From positions 1,284,501-1,348,500 of the forward strand of contig JAQGDQ010000002.1 in NCBI GenBank assembly GCA_030141605.1: 64,000 bases of DNA, in the 5' to 3' direction. The translations under genes and the position numbers were made by a program. Below are positions 1 to 30,924 of this stretch, one piece after another; positions within the stretch are counted from its first letter, which is position 1, and each line of letters begins with the position of its first letter. This DNA comes from Tubiluchus corallicola (Eukaryota > Priapulida > Priapulimorpha > Priapulimorphida > Tubiluchidae). The notes beneath the pieces are model-generated. The model was not told the DNA's origin. It ran no database searches and saw nothing but the letters and a program-made list of their open reading frames with translations.

Positions 1-95
1 GAAAGGAAAGAGAAGGTAGCACGAAGGAAAGGGAGAAGGACGAAGTGCTGGAGAGAAAAAACAGTGAGGGGAAAGAGAAAGGGAGAGAGAGGTAG

Positions 96-129
<34 letters not shown>

Positions 130-175
130 AGGGAGAGAGAGACAGAAAGAGAGAAAGAGAGACACAGAGATTGTA
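1..175. repeat. GA-rich low-complexity DNA with TAGA repeats
   Basis: Purine-rich GAAAG/GAGA sequence with a short (TAGA)n run near 94-113. Confidence 0.9.
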
Positions 176-1778
176 AAATGGAGAAGCATATCATAAAAGC
201 TACACCGACTCTCAATAGCATACAAATTTTCATTCGTACAAGCAAATGCGAAATATTTTCAGAGACACAAAAAAACTCACCCTAGATGTGTGAAAAATGA
301 GCTCCTTAAGTATTCAAAATCCCTAGGCAGTTTTTTTAATACTCGATTTAGGAATTTCTTGCAAACGGGTAATGAAACAACAAAAAACAATACAGACCTT
401 AACAATAAACAATTATATACAAGATAACTACAACGAGATACAAGATAATTACAAAGCCAACAAGACAACCAGCAGAGTGACGCGGCAGGCACCGTTTTAT
501 TTTTCGCTTGGAATAAGAAACGAATCGAGAAAAAATCAAGGAAGGGACATAAATTCGCCAGGGCTCGAAAGTATACTGAAGACGTCGCTAAAATGATATA
601 CATATTGCATATAAGTTTACATATATATATATGCAAGTATAAACGCGCAATGGGTTTCGCATATATTATGATATTATACGCACATGAGCTGAGAATCTAA
701 AAAAGATTTGAACAAAAATTAGACCACAGAGGATCTTGATACATAACTCCGTCTTTTCAACATGAAAACACCCAGCGCATTTGATTTTTATATTAATCTT
801 GGCTAAACAACATTAGTTGCCATCAGTTGCAGGACGTAATCACCTACATCAATACGATTTTCTTACCACTTCCACCATTGTACAACACATGTGCACACGA
901 CACGCAAAAGACTCTTTCATTCACGCATTTAAAACGAGATTAAACGAAAGAGAAACAGACATTAACCAGAGATTTACAGGGACTCTCGGTGCACGTGAAA
1001 CAAAATATATTTGGTTTCGTCATTCAAAGCTCTCGTCAGCGTCTAAGATCTACACTCATTGAAAATGTCAAGTGCAAGTAAAATTAGCACAACTAACGCT
1101 TGATACGCAATCTGTTCGAATGCCACAGTAACCCTTTAAGTGTCAGGTGACTCAGATCACAGCACGTACTCTAACAAATTACGAAAAACCATTTCTTACT
1201 ACATGTATAAGAATTCTAACATAAAAATAGGCAAATAACATTTAGGGGGCCTCACAACAGTTTTAATTCGAAGAAGGCTCGCGTGCAAAATTATAAGTAC
1301 AGCGCATTAAGCCTAATGGCTTTGTTGTTATGATAAACTATGAACAAACTATCCATTACTAAGAGTGAAATGATAAGCAATGGTAGCTTCCTTTATTTGT
1401 ATCAACTGTAAAAGTAATATTTTCTAATGAGGTAATTAATGTTGACTTGTTCCTATAACGAGTACCTTCTCTTGGAGCTAAGCCTCAATAGTTTCTCACG
1501 AAGTAATAAATAAAGCCATTAAAGGAAAGAACAAGTCATTCAGCATGTTGGATTCCTTTTACTGTTATTGCTTAAATTTAGAGAAATATGACAAAGAAAT
1601 TTGCAAAAAAACTGTCTATAAAACATTATGATGCACCAAGTTAATTTATACTACCCCTGCTCAGAAATTTTCAGGCGCGGTGGTAACGGGCGTTCACTTT
1701 AATTAAGATTATGACATAACTTGTAGACGTAGTAACTTTTCGTAAGCTTTATTGTGGCTTTCCGTAAGCGCGCGCTGC
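176..1778. other. AT-rich stretch with no supported gene
   Basis: Only short unconserved frames are present. I see no exon with convincing splice sites or domain similarity. Confidence 0.5.
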
Positions 1779-2285
1779 TGAAAGCACAAGAAAACCTTCC
1801 ACTTGCATAAAATTTAAAAAATTCGTCTCGAAATTTTATACCACTTACATACTACCTTTTCGTATGCATGGCTTGCATCGGCCGTAATGCTGTATAAAAC
1901 GTGTAAATATAAACTGCCGCGATGACCATTAGGCGCAGCCATTTTAATGGTAGGTCGTTTGAAACAAGTAAAATGGTAGGTCGTTTGACAACATCAAGTA
2001 AAGTTTGAAAAAATAATCAGTACATTTGTAGCATACATGATGCTAATTAAGTAAAATTTTAAATTACTGTATCTTGTCTATAAGATTAAAAAGACGTTAT
2101 TGGTTAGTGAGTGGCGCACCCTGGAGTGTCAGTCAGCGACATTTTACTAATTGGCACAAACATTTTAAATTATTAGTCTAGTTACATAAGTTTTTCCAGC
2201 AGGTAAGTGAAATCCTAAGTCATATAGATTTGCACGAAGTTTTTTGGGTCAATTTAACATTGCCTTTTCTTCCCCTGATTTGCGT
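1779..2285. repeat. Direct repeat copy 1 (about 500 bp)
   Basis: Diverged direct copy of 5273-5806. Shared landmarks are AAAGCACAAGAAAAC, ATTCGTCTYGAAATTTTATA, a GCTGTATAAAAC stretch, CGCGATGACCRTTAGGCGCA and GGTAAGYG. Likely a dispersed mobile repeat or old segmental duplication; no ORF. Confidence 0.8.
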
Positions 2286-2722
2286 GGCGTAGTGACGTCA
2301 TGACGTCAGAATAGTACTGCGGGAGATTTAAAATGAAAACAAACGAAAATTTCTTTCAACGCGAATACGATATGTGCATAAAATTGCTGTAAAGTGATTT
2401 AAGGTGATTTTTCTGAAACCTATTTCAGGTGCCCCTTTTCTTGTCCTTTAAACAAATTCGAACTTCAGCAGCTTTCCTAATGTTCACGCAAAAATATCAC
2501 AGAAGTAGCTACCTAATTTTATGTAATAAACTTGTTATACTTCTGATATAAATTGACAGTGCACGGATGTTCCAAGGAGCGCCAAAACGTGAGATGATCG
2601 CGATTTTAAAGTGATTTTACTAATTACACGAGACGCTCGTTGCATTTTCTATCACTAAGTTCTTCTAATAATTATCATGAACATTGAAATAAGACTAACT
2701 TCCCAGAAGGCTTGACTTTTCC

Positions 2723-2728
2723 TTTAAT
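2723..2728 (-). terminator. Candidate poly(A) signal ATTAAA
   Basis: The plus strand reads TTTAAT, i.e. ATTAAA on the gene strand, about 170 bases past the stop of the RGDS protein. A common variant poly(A) hexamer; position fits, function inferred. Confidence 0.35.
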
Positions 2729-2896
2729 TGAAAACTGAAGAGAGCAAAATAAAACTGAAATCAAAGAAAAATCGGAACGTTGCGTGCATACAATGGATAT
2801 GACTTAATCATGCAGGTATCTCTGTAGTTAATGACTGCGTGTTAAGAAGAAACCAAAACGAAAGCTCCTGCAAAGCGATATTCCAAGAATATCTTG

Positions 2897-20925
<18,029 letters not shown>

Positions 20926-21480
20926 GATTAGTAATGGCAGAGATATTTCTGCAGTTATGTGATAACTGGTGCACCTTTATGACCCGGCCGCTCATGAATA
21001 AAATGCTTCCGCGTTTTAGAGTGACAGTTGGACATTTTCTATTTTTCTCATTGATATTTTATTTCAGTACAATGAACATTTCAAGTACACCTAGGAATAA
21101 ATTTAGTTTGGTATACGTCCAAGATAATTTTGCATGTAAATTTCTTATACAATAACTTTCGCGGTAGACCGGAACTCTTGATACAAAGGAATTTTGGTAC
21201 AAGCACTAAACTTACTGTTGCCAAGATACGATGGTGTATTATAACGAAGAAATATCGATAAGAATTAAAGTTTAGTGCATAGGGTTATCACACACATACA
21301 ACAAGAGCTGGACCTACGAAACCATATCTGAACACCTGATCGTACGCAACGCACGCGCGCTCGTACACGCGCTATGACACACATGCACGCATGCATTCAC
21401 GCACACAGACATGTGACAGATGCGTGCTTAGGTTGTCACACAGAATAACAAGCGAGAATAAAAAAGAAACAAAAAAAGAG

Positions 21481-21530
21481 ATGTTATTACTATTATTATT
21501 ATTAATATTATTATTATTATTATTATCATT

Positions 21531-21565
<35 letters not shown>

Positions 21566-21567
21566 TA
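21481..21567. repeat. (ATT)n / (ATC)n microsatellite
   Basis: TTATTATTATT grading into ATCATCATCATC. Confidence 0.95.
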
Positions 21568-21899
21568 TAACTCTCTATTAGGCCTGTACTTCTTTTTGCA
21601 GGTGTACAGACGTTTACAATTTAAGAATACACGTACAGAACAACATTTACAAATATGTGCTGCATTTACTATAAGGTGCAAACAAATGATAAACGATGTA
21701 CGCAATACAATGTTCATACATTCAGAGGGAGAGGGAGAGGGGGAGAGAGAGTGAAAGATTTGATTTGATTGATTTAAGTCTTCATTGCAAACTCTAGGTT
21801 CATACATATAAAATTACATACAACAGTTATAAATATTTACAATTATAATGACTCAGTTTGTGGCACACAAAGTAAATGAATGAACAAACTATAAAAAAT

Positions 21900-22720
21900 T
21901 ACATCGGCAAGGCATTACCGAAAACAGTAAAGAAGTTCTATCCATGTCTTTCTAATGGAAGAAGTAAAGAAAGCATCACGTTCACTTAAATGCTCACAAA
22001 TATCATTCTCACTAATAGCAACTCTATTGCAAAGACTAAGTACACACTTTCTATTGATAACATCGAAGTATTTAATATTGAGATTTGTAGTAATATTAGC
22101 ACCAGCGTCATAAGGATATTTAAAATAATTCTAATAGAGGTGTTATAGGCAACTTTTAATTCCGCAGATTGTGTAAACTGTAATGGCGCAATGTAGCCAT
22201 ACAATAAAAACTACTGCAGTAGAAATTAAAAAGATACTTCTCGACAGCAAGTGAGCAGTTGCCAAAACGTCTGATTAATTGGTTGGCCCTAGAATAATAA
22301 ATTGTTCTTTGTTTAATAATGTCAAGATCATGTGCATTATTATCAGAAATTATATTCCCTAAGTATTTCTTCTGTTTGGAGGGCTTCATCAAAGTACCTT
22401 CAATGCTAACGGAGCCATTCGCCACATTTTTAAAAACAGATGACTTTACCGAGACCAATTTGGTCTTCTCGACATTAATAATAATGTCATGTTGTTTACA
22501 TTACTCCACATATATATCAGTAAGTTTTTGCAGTGCAGCTGTGGTTGTGGCTAATAAGCAGACATCGTCTGCGTACATCAGATGATTCGTAAATAGACGA
22601 GCAATGTGACAACCATACTGTGAAGAGCTAAGCCTCTGACTTGGTCAAGAGAATACAAGTTAAATAACATAGGAGACATAAATTCTTGTCCGAGAATTTG
22701 TGTTCCAATGTTGTTCCTTC
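21900..22720 (-). pseudogene. Non-LTR retrotransposon reverse transcriptase fragment
   Basis: Read on the minus strand from 22720 downward, it shows QEFMSPMLFNLYS, then NHLMYADDVCLLATTT (the YADD catalytic box of reverse transcriptase), then INVEKTKLVSVKSS, YLGNIISDN and the tail AYNTSIRIIL. Stops and frame changes break it, for example after DIYVE. This is the palm and thumb of a LINE-type polymerase, truncated at both ends and inactive. Family knowledge: the SPMLFNLYS and YADD order is typical of LINE reverse transcriptases. Confidence 0.85.
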
Positions 22721-22969
22721 TTCTTTGGTGGCGTAGTTCTCACTAATTGATCATTCAGGAGACCAGTTCTAGCACGAAACATGCTTTGACCCAGACGGTA
22801 TTCATGGCTTTTTGGTGGAGCAGTAATTTTTGTCGAATCTCGATCTTAACCTGTTACCAGTTTCTTCTACCCTCTTTTTTGGCTTCAAAATGCTGAAATT
22901 CTGGGGTAGACTCGTTTCTCAGGAAAGCTATTTCCCAGAAAACTTTTTTGCTTTGTTTCCCTGAAAAAA

Positions 22970-23311
22970 AATTCCAGAAAACATATTTCCCAGAATTGTT
23001 TCCTGGAAATGTTTTCCCAGAACAGTCATTTCATGGAATATAAAATTCACAGAAAATGTAATAAATCCTTTTGGATAATGCGCAAAAAAGTAGTTTATTT
23101 TAACTACGTGTATTGATTGATAGAATCATATAATCAAAAAAATTCCAGAAAACATATTTCCCAGAATTGCCATTTCCTAGAAATGTTTTCCCAGAACAGT
23201 CATTTCATGGAAAATAAAATTCGCAGAAAATGTAATAAATCCTTTTGGATAATGCGCAAAAAAGTAGTTTATTTTAACTACGTGTATTGATTGATAGAAT
23301 CATATAATCAA
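22970..23311. repeat. Tandem duplication, two units of about 171 bp
   Basis: AATTCCAGAAAACATATTTC starts at 22970 and again at 23141. The units are nearly identical up to GAATCATATAATCAAA. Confidence 0.92.
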
Positions 23312-23825
23312 ATAAATTAGTCATTTATTAAAATGCAATAAATGTTGTTCGAGGGTTGGTTCTTCCTTTAAAGCAATAAAGTAGATTTGTAACGTCAGAA
23401 CGATTAGGTAGCTAAATACATCAAAACATACTGAAACAGTGGATTTGGTTCACGAGATCATTTATTGACAGATAACTCAGTATTTTGGCCACTTAACAGT
23501 AGCCATTCTCGAGAGTTTCTCAAGAGTGCATACACTAGTACCTAAATTATACTAAGTGACCACACATGTTTGCATAGGCGTACGAGGCAAAAAGACATCG
23601 CTAGACAAAAGTTGAATTATTTCCAGGCAAATAAGTCTGTTAAAAAATATTCAAACTTCAAAAATCGCTTGCGTGCGGCACCACCTTTTTACTGGCTGCT
23701 TCGAAAGCTTTTCTGGTACTGCAATTTGTTTTTTCTTTAGTTTTTCAGTTAATAATAGTACCAATAATGGGATTCACAGGTTCACCACAAATTATAAGGA
23801 GAAAAACTGATATACTTGGAATAGA

Positions 23826-24110
23826 ATGAAATTTGATGAAAAGCGATTAACCAAAAAACTTTTCGTCTTGGATTGGAATTTGTGCGTTAGCGAAAATATC
23901 AAAATTTGGTCCTATGATGTAAATCAAAAGTTCTCTGACTGTAGTTTACAATTAGTTATCGGTGTTACAAATTCAGCGAATATCTTACAGTGTAAAGAAA
24001 AGCTTTTCGATTTGCTTAAAGCTGAATGGAATCGCCAGGTTAATATTGAATCAAAACTGAGAATGTTTAAACTTTTTAAGCAAGGTTGTGTTATACGGAA
24101 GACCATTTGA
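23826..24110 (+). pseudogene. Possible LINE C-terminal fragment
   Basis: A 94-codon frame whose end reads LLKAEWNRQVNIESKLRMFK followed by LFKQGC. The W-N-x-x-x-x-KLR-x-x-x-LFK spacing resembles the C-terminal region of LINE polyproteins seen in many aquatic invertebrates. No start, splice or signal context suggests a host gene. Moderate to low certainty. Confidence 0.35.
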
Positions 24111-26284
24111 TTATACCGTTAAGTAGATATTAAATAATAGGCTGGTAGATCATAAAGATCACTTTTATCTCAGTTTAGATGTGTTTTGCCTTGAAAAATT
24201 GACACTGGTCGATTCCACGAGCCTGCTTTGCAGGAACGAATGTGTAATTCAGGTGAAATAGAAAACGAGATACTCTTCCTTTATGACTATCCGTTTTACA
24301 ATACACAAAGAAGGGATTTACTTTAAAAATGTTGTCACACCAAACAAAATTCATGCAACTGGTGAATACTGAAACACTTGCTTTCATTATGTATGCTGAT
24401 GCTTTAACTAGAAGCGTTGCTCGTTTTATACAAAACTCTTACTTGAAAAGGCAAAAAGAAATCTATAAGCAATGACTGTGTAATCTTTTACACAATTGCA
24501 AAGTAATCTTCTGCCATTGTGCACGTCACGGCACGTATTTGGCCTTAATACGCAGTGACCGGTAAGCCTAAATGGCTGGGTTTACGTCCAAATTTTTGTC
24601 GTACATAGAACGGTGAAAATGATTGCAAAATGTAATGTATGTCATTGGATGTAAACATGTCATTTTAATAAATATTTTCTCACTCACTCACTTAGTACCT
24701 GCTATCAAACTTGGTTCACTAGTTTGTTGGAACTGCTAGGTTCTTTTAAACTGTTCATCAATGTGCAGATGAGGGTACAGATGTGTTTGCAAAGAAAAGA
24801 ATAAGCCATCACTATTATTACAATATTTTTTGAAATTCTGAAACATTTGATAAAATGGGCCTAAAACTATCTGCATACTTGCGCAGTAAACACACAGATC
24901 ATCAACTTGTTAGTATCACGAGTTTGTAATGAAACCTACTAATATAATTTCCCTGTATTACATACAAGTATAAGTATAAACATTTTGTCTTTCAGACATT
25001 TTCGTTATTCTATGTCCTATTAATTATAATTGTGGACTGTTGTTACGCTTATTTGGAAATCACTCAAATCAGGATGGGCAACTTATAAGATTTTCAGGGC
25101 AAATTCTTGCGGCACCCCCTTGTGAAATTTCTTCCTGCACGCCTATGTATGTTTGTGTCACATTATAAAAAGAGACCTTAATATAGTGTACAGTATTACT
25201 TCAGGTGCACTTTTATACAGCATTCGTCGCGAAAGAATTCGCGTTTTACTGTAAAAGTTTTGCTTCGGTACAACAAGTTTCCGCTTTGGCGGTTTGAGTT
25301 TTCACCGCTTTTTGCGAATTTATTGTATAATCGCGTTAATACTAGCGCAAGTTTTCTCTCGCAAGTTTTCTCTCTCATAGCAAACTCGCAAATGCGAACT
25401 ACTGTCGGCAAGAACTTGCAAACTCTTTTACACTAACTGAACACGCTTGCGAATTACTTGGCAAGTTAACTTGGATTAACCTGAAATTACACTGTTTTTT
25501 TTTTGTTAATACAATCAAAGTGAAGAACAGGCTTGCCTTTTGTATAGAGTGTGAAAGAAATACAAGACGCTCAGTACTTCTTAGTATTTAATTAAATATA
25601 ATTTATTCAAACTGTTAAATACAGTGACAGTGGACGTATTATGAATTTAATTAACATACAAATCACCACATTACTGCACAATGAGTAATGTTAAGGATAT
25701 TAAGGAGTTATGTTATGAATTGCATTAATAATTTCTAAGAGAAAAAAGCATGTGATGCTTATGTGCGCCACCTAGTTACGAACCTACTATAATAATTACA
25801 ACATTGTGACTCTGCGTAGACATTAGTTAAAATTACATGCTAATAATAATAGTATCATTGACAAAATTAGATAAGTAAAAAAGCATTATTTACATAATAG
25901 GCCCTACATACATGTCAAATGGCTTCTTTTAACAAAATGATTTTGAAAATGAAGACAAAGTTTAGTTTTTAATACATTTAAATTTTAAATAAAAGACACT
26001 TTGATCAAATAAGCTACAACATTGACAAGATGTTACCACCAGAAAAATTCAGTGTAATGCATGCGCCGCCATACATCTTTGTGCCTAGCTCACTGTCATT
26101 GGACTTGATTATCTTGATCAGCCAGCAGTTTTGTTTTGTGTTATAGGCAATAAGCATGCAAGTATTGTAAAGCCATAATGCTAGACTTTGCCTATTATAA
26201 TGATTATTGTTAAATATGCAGTTTACAGAGTCTGATGTCTTCTACCGCTGCAGTCGGTACCTTGGTTTGGGATGCAGACTTCGT

Positions 26285-26346
26285 TTAAGCCAGTATACCT
26301 CGTGCGGCACTGAATCCTCTACTATGGGAGGCCGGATATGGACGAC
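26285..26346 (-). CDS. Candidate last exon of the upstream secreted coiled-coil gene
   Basis: A good acceptor (TACATTTTTGCAG) precedes an exon that, in the phase 1 set by the donor at 27471, reads CRPYPASHSRGFSAARGILA then stop. In phase 0 a longer frame (VVHIRPPIVEDSVP...) is also open, so the join is unproven. Another acceptor near 26893 (TTTATTTCAG) would also stay open for 16 codons. Confidence 0.25.
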
Positions 26347-26529
26347 CTGCAAAAATGTAAAAGTAAAATAAATTAGTAAAATAAATAAAATAAACAAGTA
26401 AAATAAAAATGCAATGAGCCATGGTCTCAATTATGAAAGCGAAAGTATTTTTAAGAAACACATTCTAAGTACTACAAAATTAGAACCATTATGGCAATTT
26501 CGATATATTTCGTTGTTGCATACTCTTGT

Positions 26530-26709
26530 GGCGCGTTCAGACTGTGGAGTTTTCTCGTCAAGTTAACTCGCGAATTAACTCGCAAGCGCGTTCAATTAGC
26601 ATCAGAGAGTTTGCAAATTCTTGCAAACAGTAACTTGCAAAGTAGTTTGCATCTGTGAATTCTTCTACAGAGAAAACTTGCGACGAAAAACCAATTGGTC
26701 TGAACGCCG
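26530..26709. mobile_element. Possible short inverted-repeat element (MITE-like)
   Basis: The left end GGCGCGTTCAGACTG and the right end GGTCTGAACGCC are inverted repeats about 180 bases apart. No matching target duplication was found, so it is only a candidate. Confidence 0.35.
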
Positions 26710-27471
26710 TTAGGCATCCATCCATAGATGGGCAGCTGCGCTTGCTTCCAAAGATGTACGAAATACTCATTGAATGATTGAAGAGTTGGTCGCTAAAAGT
26801 TTTACCTAACGTTATCACTTACTGCACTCGCCAGTTGTTAATTAGGCTTATAAACTTAATTTTATTATATTTTTATCTATGAATTCTACGAAGTAATCTG
26901 AAATAAAGTTTTATTATTATTATTATTGTTTATTATTATTAGTTATAGTTAGTATATTAGTTAAATTGCTACTTCCTATACCAAGGCGCAAAAACTTTTT
27001 GTGGCATGTGCATAGAGTTTCCTAGTATCTGCACTGATTCTTATGCATACGACACTGCACACAAAATAAATTGTCAGCAGCCTATATTTAACTGACAAGT
27101 TGTTTTTTAATAAAAAAGTTTTTTGGTCGTGAAGGAAGGAATTTTGTCTTATCCTTGTCTAGTCAGAATGTTTATTGCGGGCATCAGTATGCCACAGGAT
27201 AGAGAAACATTGCAGCTTCTTTTGTTTGGAAATATCAAAATATGAGATATGAAACAGGCAGTTATGTCAAGAAAACCAAGCAGGCTTGTGCAGTAATTTC
27301 AGTTACGTTTATGTTATATAAGGTGAATTGAAAACAGATATTGGGTTACAGTACGGCAGGGTTGGTGGCGGCAGTGATAATGGCAACGACGATGACACCT
27401 TCAGCCCCGATGATGACAACGACACCAAAAATAACATTACCGGTCAATGTTTCAAGTCACAGTATACTTAC

Positions 27472-28495
27472 AGTAGGATCTGTACTTGGCGTAAGATGAC
27501 TCTATTAAACTTTGTGTATGAGAAAATCCGCTATTGACATCTACGGTTAATTTGACAACTTTTTCGTCCAAATCGTCTACATCCTCTGCTAATTCCATCA
27601 CCGAGCTCAACGCATTTATGATGTTATTCAGCTTTTTGTCTTGTTCAGTAAGTTTGTCATGAAGCTTCAGAATGTCTGCAATGGTAGAATCGGCTGTCGC
27701 TTCCAGTGTGGCTACTGACGTGACCAAACCATTAGTCAAGGCTAGGTCGGTGGACACATCACTATGTATTTGCAGAATCACCGGTTCCAGCGACGACACC
27801 TTGGAAAACACGTCGTTTATCTTTGACAGCGAGGCCAACGTGTTGGTGGAAATGGTTTGCGTGAGTGCCATAAGTCCTGTCAGAGTACTGGCTAACGCAC
27901 CCACTTCAGATAACAGCGTGTCCAGTTTCTTATGCGTTATCTCCACCTTGGTACTTATTTCTGCGACATCTGTCAAGACAATGGCGACGTCGGCATCAAT
28001 GCTATTGACAGTATCACCAACAACTCTTAATTCTGCAGTTATGTCTGCAATACCCTGAGCCATATCATCAATTTTCTTGTGAAGCTTATCCAGATCCACA
28101 AGAATAAGGTCTAGCTTTCCCAAACTGTCTATCACATACTTGTCTAGTGCTGCCAGGTCACTCAGCAGAGCTTCCACATTCGTGTCTATTTTACCGATCT
28201 TCAAATCAAATTCATTGATTTGAGGTACTAACTCTTCCACAGTATTCTCCAAAATAGACACCGAATCTTTGATTAGAGCCACGTGTGAATTTATGTCATC
28301 AATTGTTGAGCTTAATTCCTTGACAATTCCATGAATGCTGTCAACAGATGCCAACAGCGAGGCCAAGATGGCCGCATCATAATTGCTGTGAGAACCAGAA
28401 TTAAAACCGGAACTTGTACCAGCACTATCGCTTTTTTTCATTTTCAGCGTTGCAATGAGCAACAACTGCACAAGACAGAAGATTGCTAACTTCAT
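27472..28495 (-). CDS. Secreted coiled-coil protein A, exon 1
   Basis: I start it at the ATG 28495-28493 because MKLAIFCLVQLLLIATL is a clean signal peptide, like that of the paralogue at 39112; an upstream in-frame ATG at 28552 would bury it. About 310 residues follow that are almost wholly helical, with Leu/Ile/Val every three to four residues, many Asp, Ser and Thr, very few aromatics and no Cys until the end. This is a long secreted coiled coil. A strong donor TACT/GTAAGTATAC (27471) ends the exon in phase 1; reading through adds only a few codons to a stop. It shares its C-terminal third with the gene at 38084-39112, for example LTEQDKKLNNIIN against VTAQDSDLDAIIQ. Function unknown; a fibrous, mucus or matrix role is inferred. 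Confidence 0.75.
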
Positions 28496-28604
28496 TGTAA
28501 TTAAATTCTCGGTAAAAAAACCAAAGAAGCCGAAGCGAGTTTCTCTGAACAAGCAATCGCAATGCGCATTTTCCTACCCGTAGACATTAATCTTATCAAT
28601 GGCC

Positions 28605-28655
28605 ACCTTTTGCCTTAACGCTTTTCTTCCGTATTAGTGAATTATTCATAACGTG
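28605..28655 (-). promoter_or_regulatory. Upstream module shared with paralogue (ACCTTTTG and TGAATTATTCATA)
   Basis: Plus-strand ACCTTTTG at 28605-28612 and TGAATTATTCATAACGTG at 28638-28655, about 110 and 143 bases upstream of the ATG. The same two motifs occur at matching distances before the paralogue at 39112. Confidence 0.5.
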
Positions 28656-28659
28656 TCCC

Positions 28660-30175
28660 TTTGTGCCACACAGTATTAAAACTTTAGATTTCTTCATTTT
28701 GAACTGACCAAAAGCAACAATAGTTATAAATTAATTTGCCGCAGTAGCTGCTTAAATAGGACTAACGTGTCATTTCAACAAAAGGGCTATCACAACGAAA
28801 ATCTTATAAAAATTTTGTAATAAACATTGATAATACAGTCACGGAATTTTAATCAAAACTTATAAGTTTTGTAATTATAAAAGCACGTCAATGTAGGCAA
28901 ATGGCATAAATAATTATTCTTTTGTTAGTGTTGGGTCAGTGTTTAGTGTGACAAGCGCCCTAGTATGGAGACACGTAGACCTACTTCACCTAAAAGGAGC
29001 AATTAATTAAAATTTCAAATGACCTCCTTGCGGCTTTGCTTCATTCTTTAGGCCTTATACGGCTTTGGAATACTGTATTTAAAAACTCTCAGCTGTTTTA
29101 ATGTTTTTTCCAGATAATAATTTTAACATGACTGGACTAGCTTTTTGTACAAGTTGCCGAGATGAGCTATTTAGCCGACTGGTCACGGCGCATGTTTTGA
29201 CACCGAAGTTAAGTTAGTCAGTGACTGGTTCGTGACTTCCTGTATAGGTACAACATGAGCTCTTGAGTTTTCTTTGCCTTGCTGATTCTGACGGTTGACC
29301 TCGTTGAGGTATCCTTGATACTGAACCAACTTCCGGTTTCCCCCTTGATACTGAGCCAGATTCCGGTTTCGCCATCAACATCAACAATAAGTAGATCCAG
29401 TCGTTGAGCGCTGGTTAAGTATTTTCTGGCTTGTAGTGTGCCAAAGAGTGTTGAAAATGTTATCATAAAAGGTTAGCATTAAATAAAAACTCTTCCAAAC
29501 TGCGCCACACGATATATGCGTAAATTTAACAGGCAAAGTGTGAAACTGGGTGTTCTGCAGAAGGTGTCTAGTCATTTTATAAAGTGCTAAAACAAACCCG
29601 GTAAAGTGTCTAAAATAGTTCCTTCTACTCTTTTCTTAGGCACTATATATAATGCAAAAGTTTGTCTACGCAAAGTATGTAATTGTTAGATTTTGAATAT
29701 ACTCTTCCTATGCATTTGATAGAATGCTCATTAAATCGCAGTTAATCTAAAAATAAAACAAACATTCAGTTGTTTTGACATAAATTTCCTAGGCATTTTA
29801 TACAGCACAAATTTTATTTTAGGGAATGTGCGAATTTGAATTACGCATTTTACATAAATCCTAGTTGTACAAAATGTCTAGGAAAAGTGTTTTAGAGTCG
29901 CAGCAAAAACACTTATTTCACGCTTTTCCCGAAATGCACAAGCATTATATAAATTACCTAAGAATTTTGTAAACTGTCTAAATTTTACGCATAGCCTGTA
30001 ACATATATATGCTGTACTGTTTTCTAGGTCATTGAGTAGGTTCGAGTATCCTTGATCTGGTACTGAAACAGGCAAAACAAATGCTTTTTCTCTGTGCATA
30101 TTAGCATGTCAAGTTTCAGACGCTGTTTGTTAATAGAAACTGCGCAGTCGATGTTTCAATTATATTTTGTACGCT
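28660..30175. other. Spacer between divergent secreted-protein genes
   Basis: The minus-strand coiled-coil gene and the plus-strand small secreted gene are transcribed away from each other across it. AT-rich; no exon supported. Confidence 0.45.
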
Positions 30176-30179
30176 TGTG

Positions 30180-30185
30180 TATAAA
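30180..30185 (+). promoter_or_regulatory. Candidate TATA box
   Basis: TATAAA in TGTGTATAAAGTTAG, 45-50 bases upstream of the ATG at 30230. Confidence 0.4.
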
Positions 30186-30229
30186 GTTAGCCCAGAAAGG
30201 GTTGAGTTAGGCAAATTCACATTTTTAAG

Positions 30230-30774
30230 ATGTCACGCATTCTAGCAGTGTACCTGGTGAGCTTATTTCCGTTGACATTGAATCGCTGTATCGGTCCTAA
30301 TCCTGAATCGTGTAGTGAGCAGAATTTGGACGAACAATTGGAACGGTTGTCGAAAATTGTGAATCAGCTAGAAAAGTTTACAGAAATGCCCCGTATCGAT
30401 CTTGATGAACAGCCAGGCATCTCTAAGAACTGCGATTTAAACACGGGTTTTTCACTGGTGAGTATAGCATGTACATATAGAAACCATGAATTGCTATATA
30501 CATATAATTTCCTACATATTTCCAAGTAGCTGTCCAGAATTAAACGGAAGAAAGAGAGTAATGGGAAGGTGAGCTGCTCTATGGGGTTTTTACTTGCAAA
30601 AATTTTGCCCATTTTACAAAAAAAATTATTACAAAAATATGAGTAACAGAGTTATATTGTGATATTTTCAGTAGCCAGTTCATTTAGAAATTCTGTATAA
30701 CAGTATTGCACATTTATTTTTAGGATACTAATTGTCATTTATATGCTTCGCGCAGCAAAACGACTGTTAAATAA
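30230..30774 (+). CDS. Small two-exon secreted protein with short coil
   Basis: Exons 30230-30457 and 30724-30774 give 92 residues. MSRILAVYLVSLFPLTLNRC is a signal peptide. LDEQLERLSKIVNQLEKF is a short amphipathic helix and two Cys precede it; a third Cys follows (KNCDLN) and a fourth lies in exon 2 (DTNCHLY). The donor CACTG/GTGAGTATAG (phase 0) and the acceptor ATTTATTTTTAG agree in phase. An AATAAA lies at 30811-30816, 37 bases past the stop. No family recognised. It could instead continue into unrecognised exons. Confidence 0.5.
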
Positions 30775-30810
30775 TGAAAACTCTTTAGCTACCATGACAC
30801 TTTTATTAAT

Positions 30811-30816
30811 AATAAA
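30811..30816 (+). terminator. Poly(A) signal AATAAA
   Basis: AATAAA 37 bases after the stop of the small secreted protein. Confidence 0.4.
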
Positions 30817-30924
30817 GAGTTTCTTGATATTGAATTTTAATATCTTTCTAAGGAAACGAAAACCTCGCAAATATACCTTTAGAGACGTTCGCCGAGATTA
30901 TAGCTTTCGGGATAGAAGAAGCAT

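Noticed and set aside
27672-28058. 128-codon plus-strand frame, and similar ones at 38277-38816
   Set aside because: Antisense shadows of the helical, codon-biased coiled-coil exons.
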